A stretch of DNA of 31,681 nucleotides from contig CALEPV010000063.1 of NCBI GenBank assembly GCA_937910905.1, forward strand, positions 1 to 31,681. The letters run 5' to 3'. Every line of letters begins with the position of its first letter. Position 1 is the stretch's first letter. The notes beneath the pieces were generated by a model. It saw only the letters and a program-made list of their open reading frames with translations. It had not been told where the DNA came from and made no database searches. Positions 8,720-17,010 of the stretch are shown piece after piece. This stretch comes from an uncultured Prevotellaceae bacterium (GTDB lineage Bacteria; Bacteroidota; Bacteroidia; Bacteroidales; Bacteroidaceae). A program made the position numbers and the translations under genes.

Positions 8720-10168
8720 TTAGTAAATCACCAGCGTGAGCAGGTAGGCCACGATGGTGCTTACGGCTACGCATACTAAACCTGGCATCATGAAGCTATG
8801 GTTGAGCAGGTACTTGCCGATGACGGTAGTGCCGGAGCGGTCGAAGTTGACTGTTGCGATGTCCGATGGATAGTTGGGGATGAAGAAGTAGCCGTAGACG
8901 CTGGGCAGCACGCCGAGCAGCACAGGACCGGGGATGCCTAGCTTATAGGCCAGCGGCAGCATGGCCACCACAACAGCACCCTGTGAGTTGATGAGCACCG
9001 AGACGGCGAAGAACACTATGGCGATGCTCCACGGGTACTGTTCTACCACACCTTCCAGCATAGCCTGAATTTCACCAAGATAGTTGCTGAAGAACGTGTC
9101 AGCCAGCCATGCTATGCCGTAGATGGCCACAACAGCGACCATACCGCTCTGCCATACAGGACCAGCCACGGCCTTTTTGGGCTCTGCTTTGCAGAAGATA
9201 ATCATTAGCGCAGCAGCTGTAATCATCACAATCTGAATCACGAGGTTCATCTTCAGGTCTGTCGTGCCATGCTCCGTGAAGCCCTCGATAGTTATGCCGG
9301 CTGCGGCCAGCTGCTGGGCAGTGATGTGTGCTCCGTCGGCAAGCACAAAGTCTTCGGCACCTTTGACAGCCTTAATGGTGTCGTAGCTGGGCAGCAGGCT
9401 GGGGAGGAAGGCAAGGAGTACGATGACACCCAGCGCAGCAAGGAAGATGTACACGGCGCGTTTGGCTGACTTCGGAATCTCGCGGTCTAGTGTTGTGGCT
9501 GATGAACCATAGATGTATGCCCGTTGTTCGGGGTCGGCCAGCCTTGCCTGGAACTGAGGATCTTTGTCAAGGTCAAGTCCACGGTGATACGATGCTGTGG
9601 CTGCTGCCAGCAGTCCGCAGATGCAGGCAGGAATGGACACCATCAGCACGCGTGGAATCGTCACGTCGAAGCCGTTCTCGTTGGATATTGTCACGAAGGC
9701 CACCACAGCAGCTGCGATAGGCGAACATGTGATGCCCACCTGCGAGGCGATTGAGGCTACGGCACAAGGCCGCTCAGGACGGATGCCCTTCTTTAGGGCT
9801 ATGTCGCTGATGATGGGCATGAGTGTGTATACCACATGGCCTGTGCCCACTAATATTGTCAGGAAGAATGTTGAGAACGGAGCCAGTAGCGTGATGCGGT
9901 CGGGATGTCGGCGCAGCAGCTTCTCGGCCAGCTGTATAAGCCAATCCATACCGCCCGAAGCCTGCATGATGCCGGCGCAGGTCACAGCGGCGATGATGAT
10001 GTAGATAACATCTGTCGGAGGTGTGCCGGGCTTCAGCCCGAAACCGAACACCAGCATGGCCAGTCCGATGCCCGATATGGCACCTAGGGCCAGCGAACCG
10101 TAGCGTGAGCCCACCCAGAGGGCTCCCAGCACTATGCACAAGTGCAGAAACATGGAGAGTGTAATCAT
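8720..10168 (-). CDS. dcuB: Anaerobic C4-dicarboxylate transporter (DcuA/DcuB)
   Basis: 482-residue inner-membrane protein with at least ten hydrophobic segments. Sequence landmarks of the Dcu family are LVGTGHVVYTLMPIISDIALKKGIRPERP and a C-terminal GPVLLGVLPSVYGYFFIPNYPSD. Dcu proteins exchange fumarate or aspartate for succinate, which fits a succinate-producing anaerobe using fumarate respiration. Compared with E. coli DcuB (about 446 residues) the protein has a longer central hydrophilic region (residues roughly 195-230 and 260-310). It lies 10 nt downstream of pgeF on the same strand and has no promoter of its own. DcuA versus DcuB cannot be separated by eye. Confidence 0.92.
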   Translation of the reverse strand: MITLSMFLHLCIVLGALWVGSRYGSLALGAISGIGLAMLVFGFGLKPGTPPTDVIYIIIAAVTCAGIMQASGGMDWLIQLAEKLLRRHPDRITLLAPFSTFFLTILVGTGHVVYTLMPIISDIALKKGIRPERPCAVASIASQVGITCSPIAAAVVAFVTISNENGFDVTIPRVLMVSIPACICGLLAAATASYHRGLDLDKDPQFQARLADPEQRAYIYGSSATTLDREIPKSAKRAVYIFLAALGVIVLLAFLPSLLPSYDTIKAVKGAEDFVLADGAHITAQQLAAAGITIEGFTEHGTTDLKMNLVIQIVMITAAALMIIFCKAEPKKAVAGPVWQSGMVAVVAIYGIAWLADTFFSNYLGEIQAMLEGVVEQYPWSIAIVFFAVSVLINSQGAVVVAMLPLAYKLGIPGPVLLGVLPSVYGYFFIPNYPSDIATVNFDRSGTTVIGKYLLNHSFMMPGLVCVAVSTIVAYLLTLVIY

Positions 10169-10200
10169 AGCTTTTTATTTATCCTTTATCATTGACCATT
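10166..10200. repeat. Period-7 degenerate repeat, pgeF-dcuB junction
   Basis: Plus-strand heptamers CATAGCT, TTTTATT, TATCCTT, TATCATT, GACCATT follow each other without gaps from the dcuB start codon into the last codons of pgeF. This is the weakest of the phased arrays. Confidence 0.4.
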
Positions 10201-10988
10201 ATCCCTGTGAATATGCGACCGGAGTGTATGCCCAGCCTGCGGGCAGAGAAGTAGCTGTCGGGATTCCGATAGGTGCAGACGGCGCAATCGGCTATTGCCT
10301 CGCTGCTCAGTCCGGCCGCTACGAGCTGGTTCCGGTTGCAGACGGGCAGGTTAATGTGCCATTTCTGCTCTGTAGGGTCGGTTGCAGAGGGATATATCCT
10401 GCTGATGCTGTTCATATCGAAACCCGCTGCGGCAAAGGCATCGTAGACATTCTGACCCACCTCGAAGCTATCCATGCTGATGCCGGGACCTATCTGCGCC
10501 ACGATGTCGGCAGGCTGGCAGCCGTAGTGGGCAGCCATAGCAGCAATAGCCTTCTGCGCGATGCAACCCACTGTGCCTCGCCATCCAGCGTGAATGGCGC
10601 AGACGATGTGAAGGCGCGTGTCGTGTAGCAGGATAGGGATGCAGTCGGCTGTGCTCACGCCGATGCACACACCTGCCACGCAGGTCATTAGGGCATCGAT
10701 GCCCTCCAGCGCAACCTGCTGTTCGGAAGCAGTTATGGAGAGGAAGCTGTCGTCGATGCACGCTACGCGGCAGTCGTGCGTCTGGTGCGGCATGATGATC
10801 CTGTCGTTGCTGATACTCAGCTCTTTGCACAACGCCTCGCGGTTCTGCCGTATGTGCTGCTCATCGTCGCCGCAGTAGCGGTTGATGTTGAACGACGCAT
10901 ACTTCCCTGTGCTGCATCCTCCTTGTCGCGTAGAACTGAAAGCCACAACGCCGGCCCCCATCCCGTAGTATGTCAATACTGGTTCCAT
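10179..10988 (-). CDS. pgeF: Purine nucleoside phosphorylase / polyphenol oxidase family (PgeF, YfiH)
   Basis: 269 residues of the Cu-oxidase_4 (DUF152) family, cytoplasmic. Members act as adenosine deaminase/purine nucleoside phosphorylase and were first described as laccases; E. coli YfiH also edits peptidoglycan precursors. The metal site is visible as QTH71, ADC116 and AIH133AGWRG. Start at 10988 gives the conserved FSSTRQGG close to the N-terminus. A TATCTTTG element lies upstream at 11006-11013. It is followed directly by dcuB. Confidence 0.9.
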   Translation of the reverse strand: MEPVLTYYGMGAGVVAFSSTRQGGCSTGKYASFNINRYCGDDEQHIRQNREALCKELSISNDRIIMPHQTHDCRVACIDDSFLSITASEQQVALEGIDALMTCVAGVCIGVSTADCIPILLHDTRLHIVCAIHAGWRGTVGCIAQKAIAAMAAHYGCQPADIVAQIGPGISMDSFEVGQNVYDAFAAAGFDMNSISRIYPSATDPTEQKWHINLPVCNRNQLVAAGLSSEAIADCAVCTYRNPDSYFSARRLGIHSGRIFTGIMVNDKG

Positions 10989-11005
10989 ATCCGATTAATC
11001 ACCCG

Positions 11006-11013
11006 CAAAGATA
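11006..11013 (-). promoter_or_regulatory. -7 element for pgeF-dcuB
   Basis: TATCTTTG on the minus strand, 18 nt before the pgeF start. The rest of the 10989-11279 gap holds the promoter of the plus-strand gene and a 10-bp palindrome CACCGCGGTG at 11136-11145. Confidence 0.55.
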
Positions 11014-11194
11014 ATCGTTATTTTCTGAACCATACACAAAAATCACCAGATATGATGCCCAATCCCTTTCGTTCCGATATAATTGTGCAATCACCGCGTT
11101 GATTAAGTGCGTCTAAAGCGTTGGACAACATCGTGCACCGCGGTGAGTGAACCCCGCTATTTTGTGCGCACTATAAAGATTTTGGCATCAAAAG

Positions 11195-11225
11195 TTGAAG
11201 GCTACGGCTAAATTGCATACCTTTG
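11195..11225 (+). promoter_or_regulatory. Promoter for the TPR protein-ribH operon
   Basis: TTG at 11195-11197, 20-nt spacer, TACCTTTG at 11218-11225; the gene start is at 11280. Confidence 0.8.
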
Positions 11226-11279
11226 CACCGCTTTTTGCGAAAATAGTTAAGGTGTAAACAGAATAATTACAACAATACA

Positions 11280-11951
11280 ATGGCAAAGAAACAACAGAAC
11301 AATGCTCCCGAACAGGCAGAAGTAGTGAGCAAATCAGTAGCCTTCTTTGAGAAGTACAAGATGCATCTCATCGGTTGTATCGTGGCTATCGTGATCATCG
11401 TGGCCGGTGTCATCCTCTACAGCAACTATAGCAGCAAGCGCGCTGTGGAAGCAGCTGATGCTATAGCAAAGTGTCAGGACTATTTCTCGCAGGCCAACTA
11501 CGACAAGGCGCTCAACGGCGACGGTCAGGGCTGTGTAGGCTTCCTGACTGTGGCATCTGACTACAGTAGCACCAAGAGCGGCAATCTGGCTCACCTCTAC
11601 GCTGGTATCTGCTACGCTCAGCAGCAGAAGTGGGAGGAGGCAAAGGCAGAGCTGGAGAAGTTCGACACAGAGAACGACCAGATGGTATCGCCGCAGGCTC
11701 TGAGCGCGCTGGCAGCTGTCTATGCGAACCTCGGCCAGAACGAGAAGGCTGCAGAGTACTATCTGAAAGCAGCTCGCAAGGCCGACAACAGCACCGTGTC
11801 CCCCTACAACCTCAAGCAGGCAGGTATCGTCTACGAGGCTCTGGGTCAGACCGACAAGGCACTGGAGTGCTATCGCGAGATCAAGAGCAAGTACGTGGAG
11901 ACCTACGAGGCTTCCGACATCGATAAGTACATCGAGCGTCTGGCTAAGTAA
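11280..11951 (+). CDS. Membrane-anchored tetratricopeptide repeat protein (YfgM-like)
   Basis: 223 residues. After a charged N-terminus there is one membrane segment (about residues 31-50, LIGCIVAIVIIVAGVILY) and then helical repeats. TPR-like pairs are clear in AHLYAGICYAQQQKWEEAKAELEKF, ALAAVYANLGQNEKAAEYYLKA and AGIVYEALGQTDKALECYREI. The layout, one N-terminal helix followed by periplasmic TPRs, matches YfgM-like ancillary translocon proteins. In Bacteroidales this gene commonly precedes ribH, as here. The specific function is not known. Confidence 0.85.
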   Translation: MAKKQQNNAPEQAEVVSKSVAFFEKYKMHLIGCIVAIVIIVAGVILYSNYSSKRAVEAADAIAKCQDYFSQANYDKALNGDGQGCVGFLTVASDYSSTKSGNLAHLYAGICYAQQQKWEEAKAELEKFDTENDQMVSPQALSALAAVYANLGQNEKAAEYYLKAARKADNSTVSPYNLKQAGIVYEALGQTDKALECYREIKSKYVETYEASDIDKYIERLAK

Positions 11952-12006
11952 GGACCGACAGGAGCCTGCCCGGAAGGGCGCTGGGATGCCGAGGACACCA
12001 TAATTT

Positions 12007-12071
12007 ACTGTAGGGACTTACCTTATGTTCGCCCGCTCATTTCGGACATATATAGAGTAAGTCCCTACAGT
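12007..12071. terminator. Long two-part hairpin between TPR gene and ribH
   Basis: A perfect 15-bp inverted repeat (12007-12021 and 12057-12071, GTAGGGACTTAC type) encloses a second stem, TATGTTCG with CGGACATA. No T-run follows. It may act as a terminator or processing site, or be an inverted-repeat element; the sequence does not decide. Confidence 0.55.
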
Positions 12072-12077
12072 CATTAT

Positions 12078-12117
12078 TATTCACACTCTATACAAACTAT
12101 TCACACTCAATACAAAC
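12078..12117 (+). repeat. Two tandem 20-bp repeats before ribH
   Basis: 12078-12097 and 12098-12117 are identical except at one position (TCACACTC then T or A, then ATACAAAC). They end 10 nt before the ribH start and may form part of its leader. Confidence 0.7.
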
Positions 12118-12127
12118 GGAAATACGA

Positions 12128-12613
12128 ATGGCAACATCAATGCATCATCTGTCCGACTACGATGCATCTACAGTACCCTCGGCAGAGGGACTGTCGGTGG
12201 GAATCGTCGTGGCCGACTGGAACGATCAATACACATACTCTATGCTGGAGGCCGCTCAGCGCACCCTGCTGGCTCACGGAATCCATGAGAGCGACATACT
12301 GGTGAAGCATGTGCCCGGCAGCTTTGAGCTCATCTACGGCTGCAAGTGGATGCTGTCCCACAACTCTGTGGATGCCGTCATAGCCATTGGCTGTGTGATT
12401 CGTGGCGACACACCGCACTTCGACTACATCTGTCAGGGCACGACTCAGGGCCTCACCGCGCTGAACCTGAACGGCGATGTGCCGGTGATCTATGGCCTGT
12501 TGACCTGCAACAACGCTGAGCAGGCAGCAGCCCGTACAGGCGGAGAGCTGGGCAACAAGGGCGACGAGTGCGCCATAGCTGCCATCAAGATGGCCAGCAT
12601 AGGGAAGATTTAG
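12128..12613 (+). CDS. ribH: 6,7-dimethyl-8-ribityllumazine synthase
   Basis: 161 residues. Condenses 5-amino-6-ribitylamino-uracil with dihydroxybutanone phosphate, the penultimate step of riboflavin synthesis. Active-site motifs are ADWND (29-33), PGSFE (63-67) and GCVIRGDTPHFDY (88-100) with the catalytic His97. The later GLLTCNNAEQA replaces the more usual GVLTTDTxEQA but keeps the fold. The start at 12128 leaves a slightly long N-terminus; ATG at 12140 is possible. No FMN riboswitch was recognised upstream; instead there is a long hairpin and a 20-bp tandem repeat. Confidence 0.95.
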   Translation: MATSMHHLSDYDASTVPSAEGLSVGIVVADWNDQYTYSMLEAAQRTLLAHGIHESDILVKHVPGSFELIYGCKWMLSHNSVDAVIAIGCVIRGDTPHFDYICQGTTQGLTALNLNGDVPVIYGLLTCNNAEQAAARTGGELGNKGDECAIAAIKMASIGKI

Positions 12614-12629
12614 GTCCCTGTAGATGGTG

Positions 12630-12663
12630 AAGAATGAAGAATGTTAATGAAGAATGATGAATG
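12630..12663 (+). repeat. Period-7 repeat before smpB
   Basis: AAGAATG, AAGAATG, TTAATG, AAGAATG, ATGAATG in order; the final ATG (12661) is the smpB start. One unit is 6 nt long, the others 7. Confidence 0.7.
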
Positions 12664-13125
12664 AAAGCTAAGCAGACCACCATAAATATAAAGAACCGCA
12701 AGGCAGCCTTTGACTATCATCTGATGGACAAGTATACGGCAGGCCTTGTGTTGACTGGCACCGAGATAAAGAGCATACGTCTCGGCAAAGCCAGCCTGGT
12801 GGACGCTTATTGCACTATCATAGGCGGCGAAGTGTGGGTCAAGAACATGAACATTGTGCAGTACTTCTACGGCACATACAACAACCATGCCGCGCGGCGC
12901 GACCGCAAACTGCTGCTCAATCGGCGCGAGATCCACAAGCTGCAGCAGGCCACCAAGAGCCCTGGATTCACCATAGTGCCTACGTTGCTGTTCATAGATG
13001 AGAACGGACGCGCCAAGCTGGACATCTATCTGGCACGCGGTAAGCGCGACTACGACAAGCGCGAGACACTGAAGGAGAAGGAGGACCGTCGCGGCATCGA
13101 CCGCCAGTTCAAGCACAACTATTGA
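12661..13125 (+). CDS. smpB: SsrA-binding protein SmpB
   Basis: 154 residues; binds tmRNA and delivers it to stalled ribosomes. The family signature NRKAAFDYHLMDKYTAGLVL and TGTEIKSIRLGKASLVDAYC is at the N-terminus. The basic C-terminal tail (GKRDYDKRETLKEKEDRRG) that enters the mRNA channel is complete. The start codon is the last ATG of a heptamer repeat array, 47 nt after ribH. Followed by the DMP19 gene after 20 nt. Confidence 0.96.
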   Translation: MKAKQTTINIKNRKAAFDYHLMDKYTAGLVLTGTEIKSIRLGKASLVDAYCTIIGGEVWVKNMNIVQYFYGTYNNHAARRDRKLLLNRREIHKLQQATKSPGFTIVPTLLFIDENGRAKLDIYLARGKRDYDKRETLKEKEDRRGIDRQFKHNY

Positions 13126-13145
13126 TGAGTTGAACCAGTACGAGT

Positions 13146-13658
13146 ATGGATACCATAGTCCCTAGAATCACAGATGCGCAGCTTCGCGAGGCAGCCGCGG
13201 CAGGCATGGACGACTTCCTGCGTTTCATCGGCGACAGCATCCTTGCAGCCATAGGCGGTGAGTTGAATGCCGACACTATGCTGCGCTTGAATGGCGAACA
13301 AATCACTCTGTTGGCTTATCGTATGCTGCAGGAGGAGGTCCTGGATGGCGGCTTCGTACAGCTGATACACAACGGGCTTGGCCCCTTCATCTTCATGAAT
13401 CCCTTTGCCAAAGCTATGCGGCTGTGGGGAGCGAAGGACTTTCAGAAACTCATCTACGACGGCCGGGCACTATATGAGAAGTATGGCAAGGCTATTGAAC
13501 AGCCTTGTACGGACGATGAGTTTATGGCTCTGTACGAGCAGTACCCCGATTTCGACGACCTCGACGATGCCTATATCGAGGACGAAGAGGAGATAACAGC
13601 CACCGTAGCCCACTATGTAGACGAGCACCTCGACCAGTTCGTCAAGGTTGTGCAATAG
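13146..13658 (+). CDS. DMP19 family (DUF4375) protein
   Basis: 170 residues, acidic. The core LNGEQITLLAYRMLQEEVLDGGFVQLIHNGLGPFIFMNPFAKAMRLWG is typical of DUF4375/DMP19, first known as a DNA-mimic protein in Neisseria. The C-terminus is rich in Asp/Glu (residues 130-155, DFDDLDDAY). In Bacteroidales such proteins are common and their role is unproven; DNA mimicry is family knowledge, not shown here. It is co-directional with smpB, and its stop lies 2 nt from the stop of the convergent DUF4421 gene. Confidence 0.85.
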   Translation: MDTIVPRITDAQLREAAAAGMDDFLRFIGDSILAAIGGELNADTMLRLNGEQITLLAYRMLQEEVLDGGFVQLIHNGLGPFIFMNPFAKAMRLWGAKDFQKLIYDGRALYEKYGKAIEQPCTDDEFMALYEQYPDFDDLDDAYIEDEEEITATVAHYVDEHLDQFVKVVQ

Positions 13659-13660
13659 CC

Positions 13661-14932
13661 CTACATACCAAGATGTACGCCTGCCCCCTTGATAGGTTTG
13701 TTGGGGTCTTGGACGGTCTTCTTACGCTGGAAATAAAGACCAACGCACAGGTTTAGCGTACCGAATGTGTTGCTGAAGTGCAGGTCGGAGCGGCTGTAGT
13801 TGTAGTTGTGCAGTATGCCAAATGCGCCTGCGAACCAACGGCCGTTGTTATAGATTATGCCCATGCGGGCCGTACCGCCCACATGCACGTTGCCCCTCTT
13901 GCGGAATATCTCGTCCATCGTCTGTGCTATGGGTGATGTAGGCTCTTCCTCTTCCTCCTCTTCTGGCGTGAGCACGATGGTCTTTGTGCTGAACCACTTG
14001 TAGCTGATGGCTGGCAGCACGGAGATGCCCAGACACCAGTCACGATGAAATACATAGTTGTAGGCATAGCCGCAGTTCACGCTGTAGTCGGTGTACTTGA
14101 TGCGTTCCACAGCTGACAGCTCACTCACATTGTCGCTGCTGGCAAAGAGTGCTTCGGGCAGTTGCGAGGGGTCGAAAGCGATGTCCTGGAAGGTGATGGC
14201 AGCACCAACCTGCCACGTTCCGGCCGAGCGGCGTTGTATGGTGCTCTGCGAGTAGACGGCTGGGTTGGAGAAGCGGCGATGGTTGAAGATGTAGTACATG
14301 TTCACACCACGCATCTTCGACCTGATGTAGCGGGTGTCATGTCCTTCGTACTCCATCGCCTCGCGTCCGAAACCATCCACCCGACGCAGGTAGAAGTCGT
14401 TGCCCGTCTGCCGCCACATGAGGTCTACACCAATCATTGAGGTGTAGATAGACAGCTCTAGTCGCGAGGTCTGCTTTCGCGATGTGCCTATATTCGACAC
14501 GTCGAAGGTGTAGCCCAGAAACAGCCATTTCCACCCGAAGTATGGGCCTATGCGGTAGTCAGGATGCTGTGCAAAGCCCAGTCGGTAGTCGAGTTGGCGG
14601 TTGTCCAGCGTATAAAACTCATAGTTGGTGGTGCCCTGCAGCATGGCTGTGAAGTTGTAGCGGTTGCGCTCTATGTAGGCAGTATCCACCTTGTCGAATT
14701 CATCGATGAACCTCACGAAGATATTACCATAGGCTGTCACCTTCTGCAGGGTATTCAGTGTTGAGTCCTGATGCACCTTGCGGAAGTCTATGATGCGTGG
14801 CAGATAGAAGCTTTCGTCCTCGTCTTGTACGGTAACGCTATCTGTCAAGGCTGCGGTCTCGTGGTCAGCGGCCATACAGACTGCCAGCCCCTGAAGCGCG
14901 AGTAATGATATGATAACCGTTGCTCTAAGCAT
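13661..14932 (-). CDS. DUF4421 outer-membrane-like protein
   Basis: 423 residues with an N-terminal signal peptide (about 1-22, ending AVCMAA). The body is rich in alternating aromatic/polar strands such as YRIGPYFGWKWLFLGYTFDV and GNVHVGGTARMGIIYNNGRWFAGAFG, as in beta-barrel proteins. The pattern KVTAYGNIFVRFIDEFDKVDTAYI near residue 64 identifies DUF4421. A run of seven glutamates (near residue 325) probably sits in a surface loop. The start codon directly abuts the stop of the upstream oxidoreductase gene, so the two are probably co-transcribed. Function unknown. Confidence 0.8.
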   Translation of the reverse strand: MLRATVIISLLALQGLAVCMAADHETAALTDSVTVQDEDESFYLPRIIDFRKVHQDSTLNTLQKVTAYGNIFVRFIDEFDKVDTAYIERNRYNFTAMLQGTTNYEFYTLDNRQLDYRLGFAQHPDYRIGPYFGWKWLFLGYTFDVSNIGTSRKQTSRLELSIYTSMIGVDLMWRQTGNDFYLRRVDGFGREAMEYEGHDTRYIRSKMRGVNMYYIFNHRRFSNPAVYSQSTIQRRSAGTWQVGAAITFQDIAFDPSQLPEALFASSDNVSELSAVERIKYTDYSVNCGYAYNYVFHRDWCLGISVLPAISYKWFSTKTIVLTPEEEEEEEPTSPIAQTMDEIFRKRGNVHVGGTARMGIIYNNGRWFAGAFGILHNYNYSRSDLHFSNTFGTLNLCVGLYFQRKKTVQDPNKPIKGAGVHLGM

Positions 14933-15922
14933 TTACATCTTGCCTAAAATCTTGTCCATCACCCAGTTGACAGATGTGGCACTCACGCTGTTGAGGTCGC
15001 AGATAGCTGTACCTTGCAGATGCTTTACCACCAGCTCAATGAGTGGCATCTGTACGTGTGGTGGATTGGGTACGGTGATTGTCTCCGAGCCTGCTTCAGT
15101 GTCGAGCGTGATGGGCTCGTAGGTGAATACCGAGAAGCATATCTGCCCTTTGTCGCCAATAATCTGAATGCGGTCTGTGCGTGCCGACTCATGTGCACAG
15201 AAGCACCATGTGCCGCTGCCAGGCAGCCCGTCCAGAAACTGGAACGATGCACTAACCGTATCTTCCGTCTCGTATAGCCCGGCACGATTGGCACAGTAAC
15301 CGTCAGCCCTAGTGATGGGACCTATGAGTTCCTGCAGCAGATCCAGCTGGTGCGGAGCCAAGTCGTAGAAGTAGCCGCCTCCGGCAATATCGCGTTGTAC
15401 GCGCCAAGGCAGCTGCTGGCGGTTGTAGTCGAGGTCGCGAGGCGGCACCGCAAAACGAATCTGCACACCCACGATGCGGCCTATACGCCCCTCGTCCACT
15501 AGCTGTCTCACCTTCTGGAAGTAGGGCAGATACCTGCGGTAGTACGCTACAAAGCACGGTACGCCAGTCTCTTTCGACACGCGGTTCACGCGCAGGCACT
15601 CCTCGTAGGTGGCAGCCAGGGGCTTCTCTACATATACGGGCTTGCCGGCCTTCATTGCCATGATGGCGTAGGTGGCGTGGCTCGACGGTGGTGTAGCTAT
15701 GTACACAGCATTTACCTCGTCGTCGTTCAGCAGTTCCTGTGCATCTGTGTACCAGCGTGCTATGCCGTGGCGCTGGGCATAGTCGCGAGCGCGTTCTGTC
15801 TTGCGGCTCATCACAGCCACTACACGTGAACCTTCCACTAGGCTGAATGCCGGACCGCTCTTCTTCTCTGTGACCTCGCCACACCCTATGAAGCCCCAAC
15901 ATATTTCTTTCTGCTTGTCCAT
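14933..15922 (-). CDS. Gfo/Idh/MocA family oxidoreductase
   Basis: 329 residues. The NAD(P)-binding Rossmann motif GFIGCGEV lies at residues 10-17 and the family motif EKPLA at 99-103. The C-terminal alpha/beta domain includes the DLAPHQLDLL helix that carries the usual catalytic His. The substrate is likely a sugar or cyclitol but cannot be read from sequence. A TACCTTTG element on this strand lies at 15952-15959. The DUF4421 gene follows without a gap. Confidence 0.88.
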   Translation of the reverse strand: MDKQKEICWGFIGCGEVTEKKSGPAFSLVEGSRVVAVMSRKTERARDYAQRHGIARWYTDAQELLNDDEVNAVYIATPPSSHATYAIMAMKAGKPVYVEKPLAATYEECLRVNRVSKETGVPCFVAYYRRYLPYFQKVRQLVDEGRIGRIVGVQIRFAVPPRDLDYNRQQLPWRVQRDIAGGGYFYDLAPHQLDLLQELIGPITRADGYCANRAGLYETEDTVSASFQFLDGLPGSGTWCFCAHESARTDRIQIIGDKGQICFSVFTYEPITLDTEAGSETITVPNPPHVQMPLIELVVKHLQGTAICDLNSVSATSVNWVMDKILGKM

Positions 15923-15951
15923 GAAAATGCTACCTTTTGCTATTTGCGGTG

Positions 15952-16012
15952 CAAAGGTAACATAAAAATGGCTTTCTCTCCTTGGCCTTTGGGCAAAAAT
16001 GCACTACCTTTG
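15952..16012. promoter_or_regulatory. Divergent promoters
   Basis: Minus strand: TACCTTTG at 15952-15959 for the oxidoreductase gene. Plus strand: TTG at 15982-15984, 20-nt spacer, TACCTTTG at 16005-16012 for the membrane protein gene. Confidence 0.75.
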
Positions 16013-16016
16013 TGCC

Positions 16017-16086
16017 ATTCATCATTAGTCATTAGTCATTCGTTATTCGTCATTCATCATTCATCATACGTTATTAGTCATTCATC
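16017..16086. repeat. Ten in-phase heptamers (ATTMRTY)
   Basis: The units are ATTCATC, ATTAGTC (twice), ATTCGTT, ATTCGTC, ATTCATC (twice), ATACGTT, ATTAGTC, ATTCATC, with no insertion or deletion. The array occupies the whole leader between the promoter and the start at 16094. Confidence 0.9.
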
Positions 16087-16093
16087 AATTGCA

Positions 16094-16588
16094 ATGTCCA
16101 ATATAGTTCTCAATAATACCGGCAGCCTTGTAGCTTCCTCATGGCCTGTGCTGTTGCTGGCTGCTGTCGTTGGTGCACTGATGGGGCACTTCGATGCATT
16201 CCTGTTGCACTCTTGGGTGGGTGTCGCTGTCACAACGCTGCTGATGCTCTGTATGCTCAGCCTGTTCCATCTGCGTGCAGCTCGCCGGCTGAACAGTAAG
16301 TACGGCCTGAACCTCATCTCCAATTCAGACGCACACAGAAGTATGTTTGCGGGGCTGATGTTCCTCTGTGCTCTGCTCTTCCTTGTCCTTGCTGCAGCGG
16401 GCTTGCTACCGATGTGGCTTCATTCGCACGTCCTCGTGGAAGCCGACTCAGCCATCGCGCGGGGTGATGAGGCACAGCTGCCATCCTACTTCACGTCTTT
16501 GGGCATCCTCTATGGCATAGTGTTTGCCACTTTTACCGTCTGCGCATCCCTCGTACTGTGGCTTCCTTTTGGGATGTCGAAGCGTTGA
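16094..16588 (+). CDS. Small four-helix membrane protein, unknown function
   Basis: 164 residues from ATG 16094. Four hydrophobic segments are visible at about residues 12-32, 36-58, 80-102 and 134-158, with a hydrophilic link containing NSKYGLNLISNSDAHRS. No family was recognised. The reading frame is open back to 15944, but that upstream part consists of the heptamer repeat and is not credible protein. It has its own promoter. Its stop codon lies inside the 10-bp direct repeat that flanks the adjacent mobile element, so the insertion took place exactly at the 3' end of the gene. Confidence 0.7.
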   Translation: MSNIVLNNTGSLVASSWPVLLLAAVVGALMGHFDAFLLHSWVGVAVTTLLMLCMLSLFHLRAARRLNSKYGLNLISNSDAHRSMFAGLMFLCALLFLVLAAAGLLPMWLHSHVLVEADSAIARGDEAQLPSYFTSLGILYGIVFATFTVCASLVLWLPFGMSKR

Positions 16589-16593
16589 AAGTG

Positions 16594-16957
16594 CGATATT
16601 GTCCTAAATAATTTTGTGTAAAACTGACCTAATCCCTACTTAAGACTTGTGTCATACAATGTACCAACCCATCGCCCTCTGCCAATTCGTCAATTATTTA
16701 ACCCAAATCGGTCGTTAGGATTTATGTCAGATTGGTATTTGTTTCGAGCAGATTGGCTGCATCACTGGCGAAGGCGTAGCGGGCTACGTCAAGACAGGGA
16801 TGTGGACAAGATGCCGAAAGAAATGCTGATATGGCATGAATAGACTTATAATAGGCGATATTATAACGAATAGTTGGTCTAATGACCGATTTGGGTTTAA
16901 CCATCGCTTAATGGAAACAACTTCCTTCACTTTTTGAAAATTATTTAGGACACTATT
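16594..16957. mobile_element. Outer inverted-repeat element with 10-bp direct flanks
   Basis: Perfect 16-bp inverted repeats TGTCCTAAATAATTTT lie at 16600-16615 and, reversed, at 16937-16952. The 10-bp sequence GTTGAAAGTG is present directly outside both ends (16584-16593 and 16958-16967), as expected for a target duplication. Without the inner 194-bp insertion and its 5-bp duplication the element would be about 165 bp, without a gene. The terminal sequence resembles that of the element at 1611 (GTCCCAA). Confidence 0.7.
16702..16895. mobile_element. 194-bp MITE, copy 1, nested
   Basis: Terminal inverted repeats CCCAAATCGGTCRTTAG (17 bp, one mismatch in this copy) bound the element. TTTAA flanks both sides (16697-16701 and 16896-16900), a 5-bp target duplication. 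193 of 194 bases match the copy at 24330. An internal palindrome TTATAATA-GGCGA-TATTATAA lies near the right end. A 39-codon ORF (16724-16843) is present but not convincing as a gene. Confidence 0.9.
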
Positions 16958-17010
16958 GTTGAAAGTGAGTGGAACGCAAGTTATTTTGCAAAAAAAGATG
17001 CGCGAAACTA

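Noticed and set aside
16017..16086. Possible CRISPR-like array
   Set aside because: Units are 7 bp with no spacers; it is a degenerate tandem repeat.
15944..16093. Upstream extension of the membrane protein frame
   Set aside because: It translates the promoter and the heptamer array (a Ser/His/Ile-rich low-complexity sequence).
16724..16843. A 39-codon ORF in both copies of the 194-bp element
   Set aside because: Because the copies are almost identical, the open frame carries no evidence of selection; the related 181-bp element has stops in this frame.
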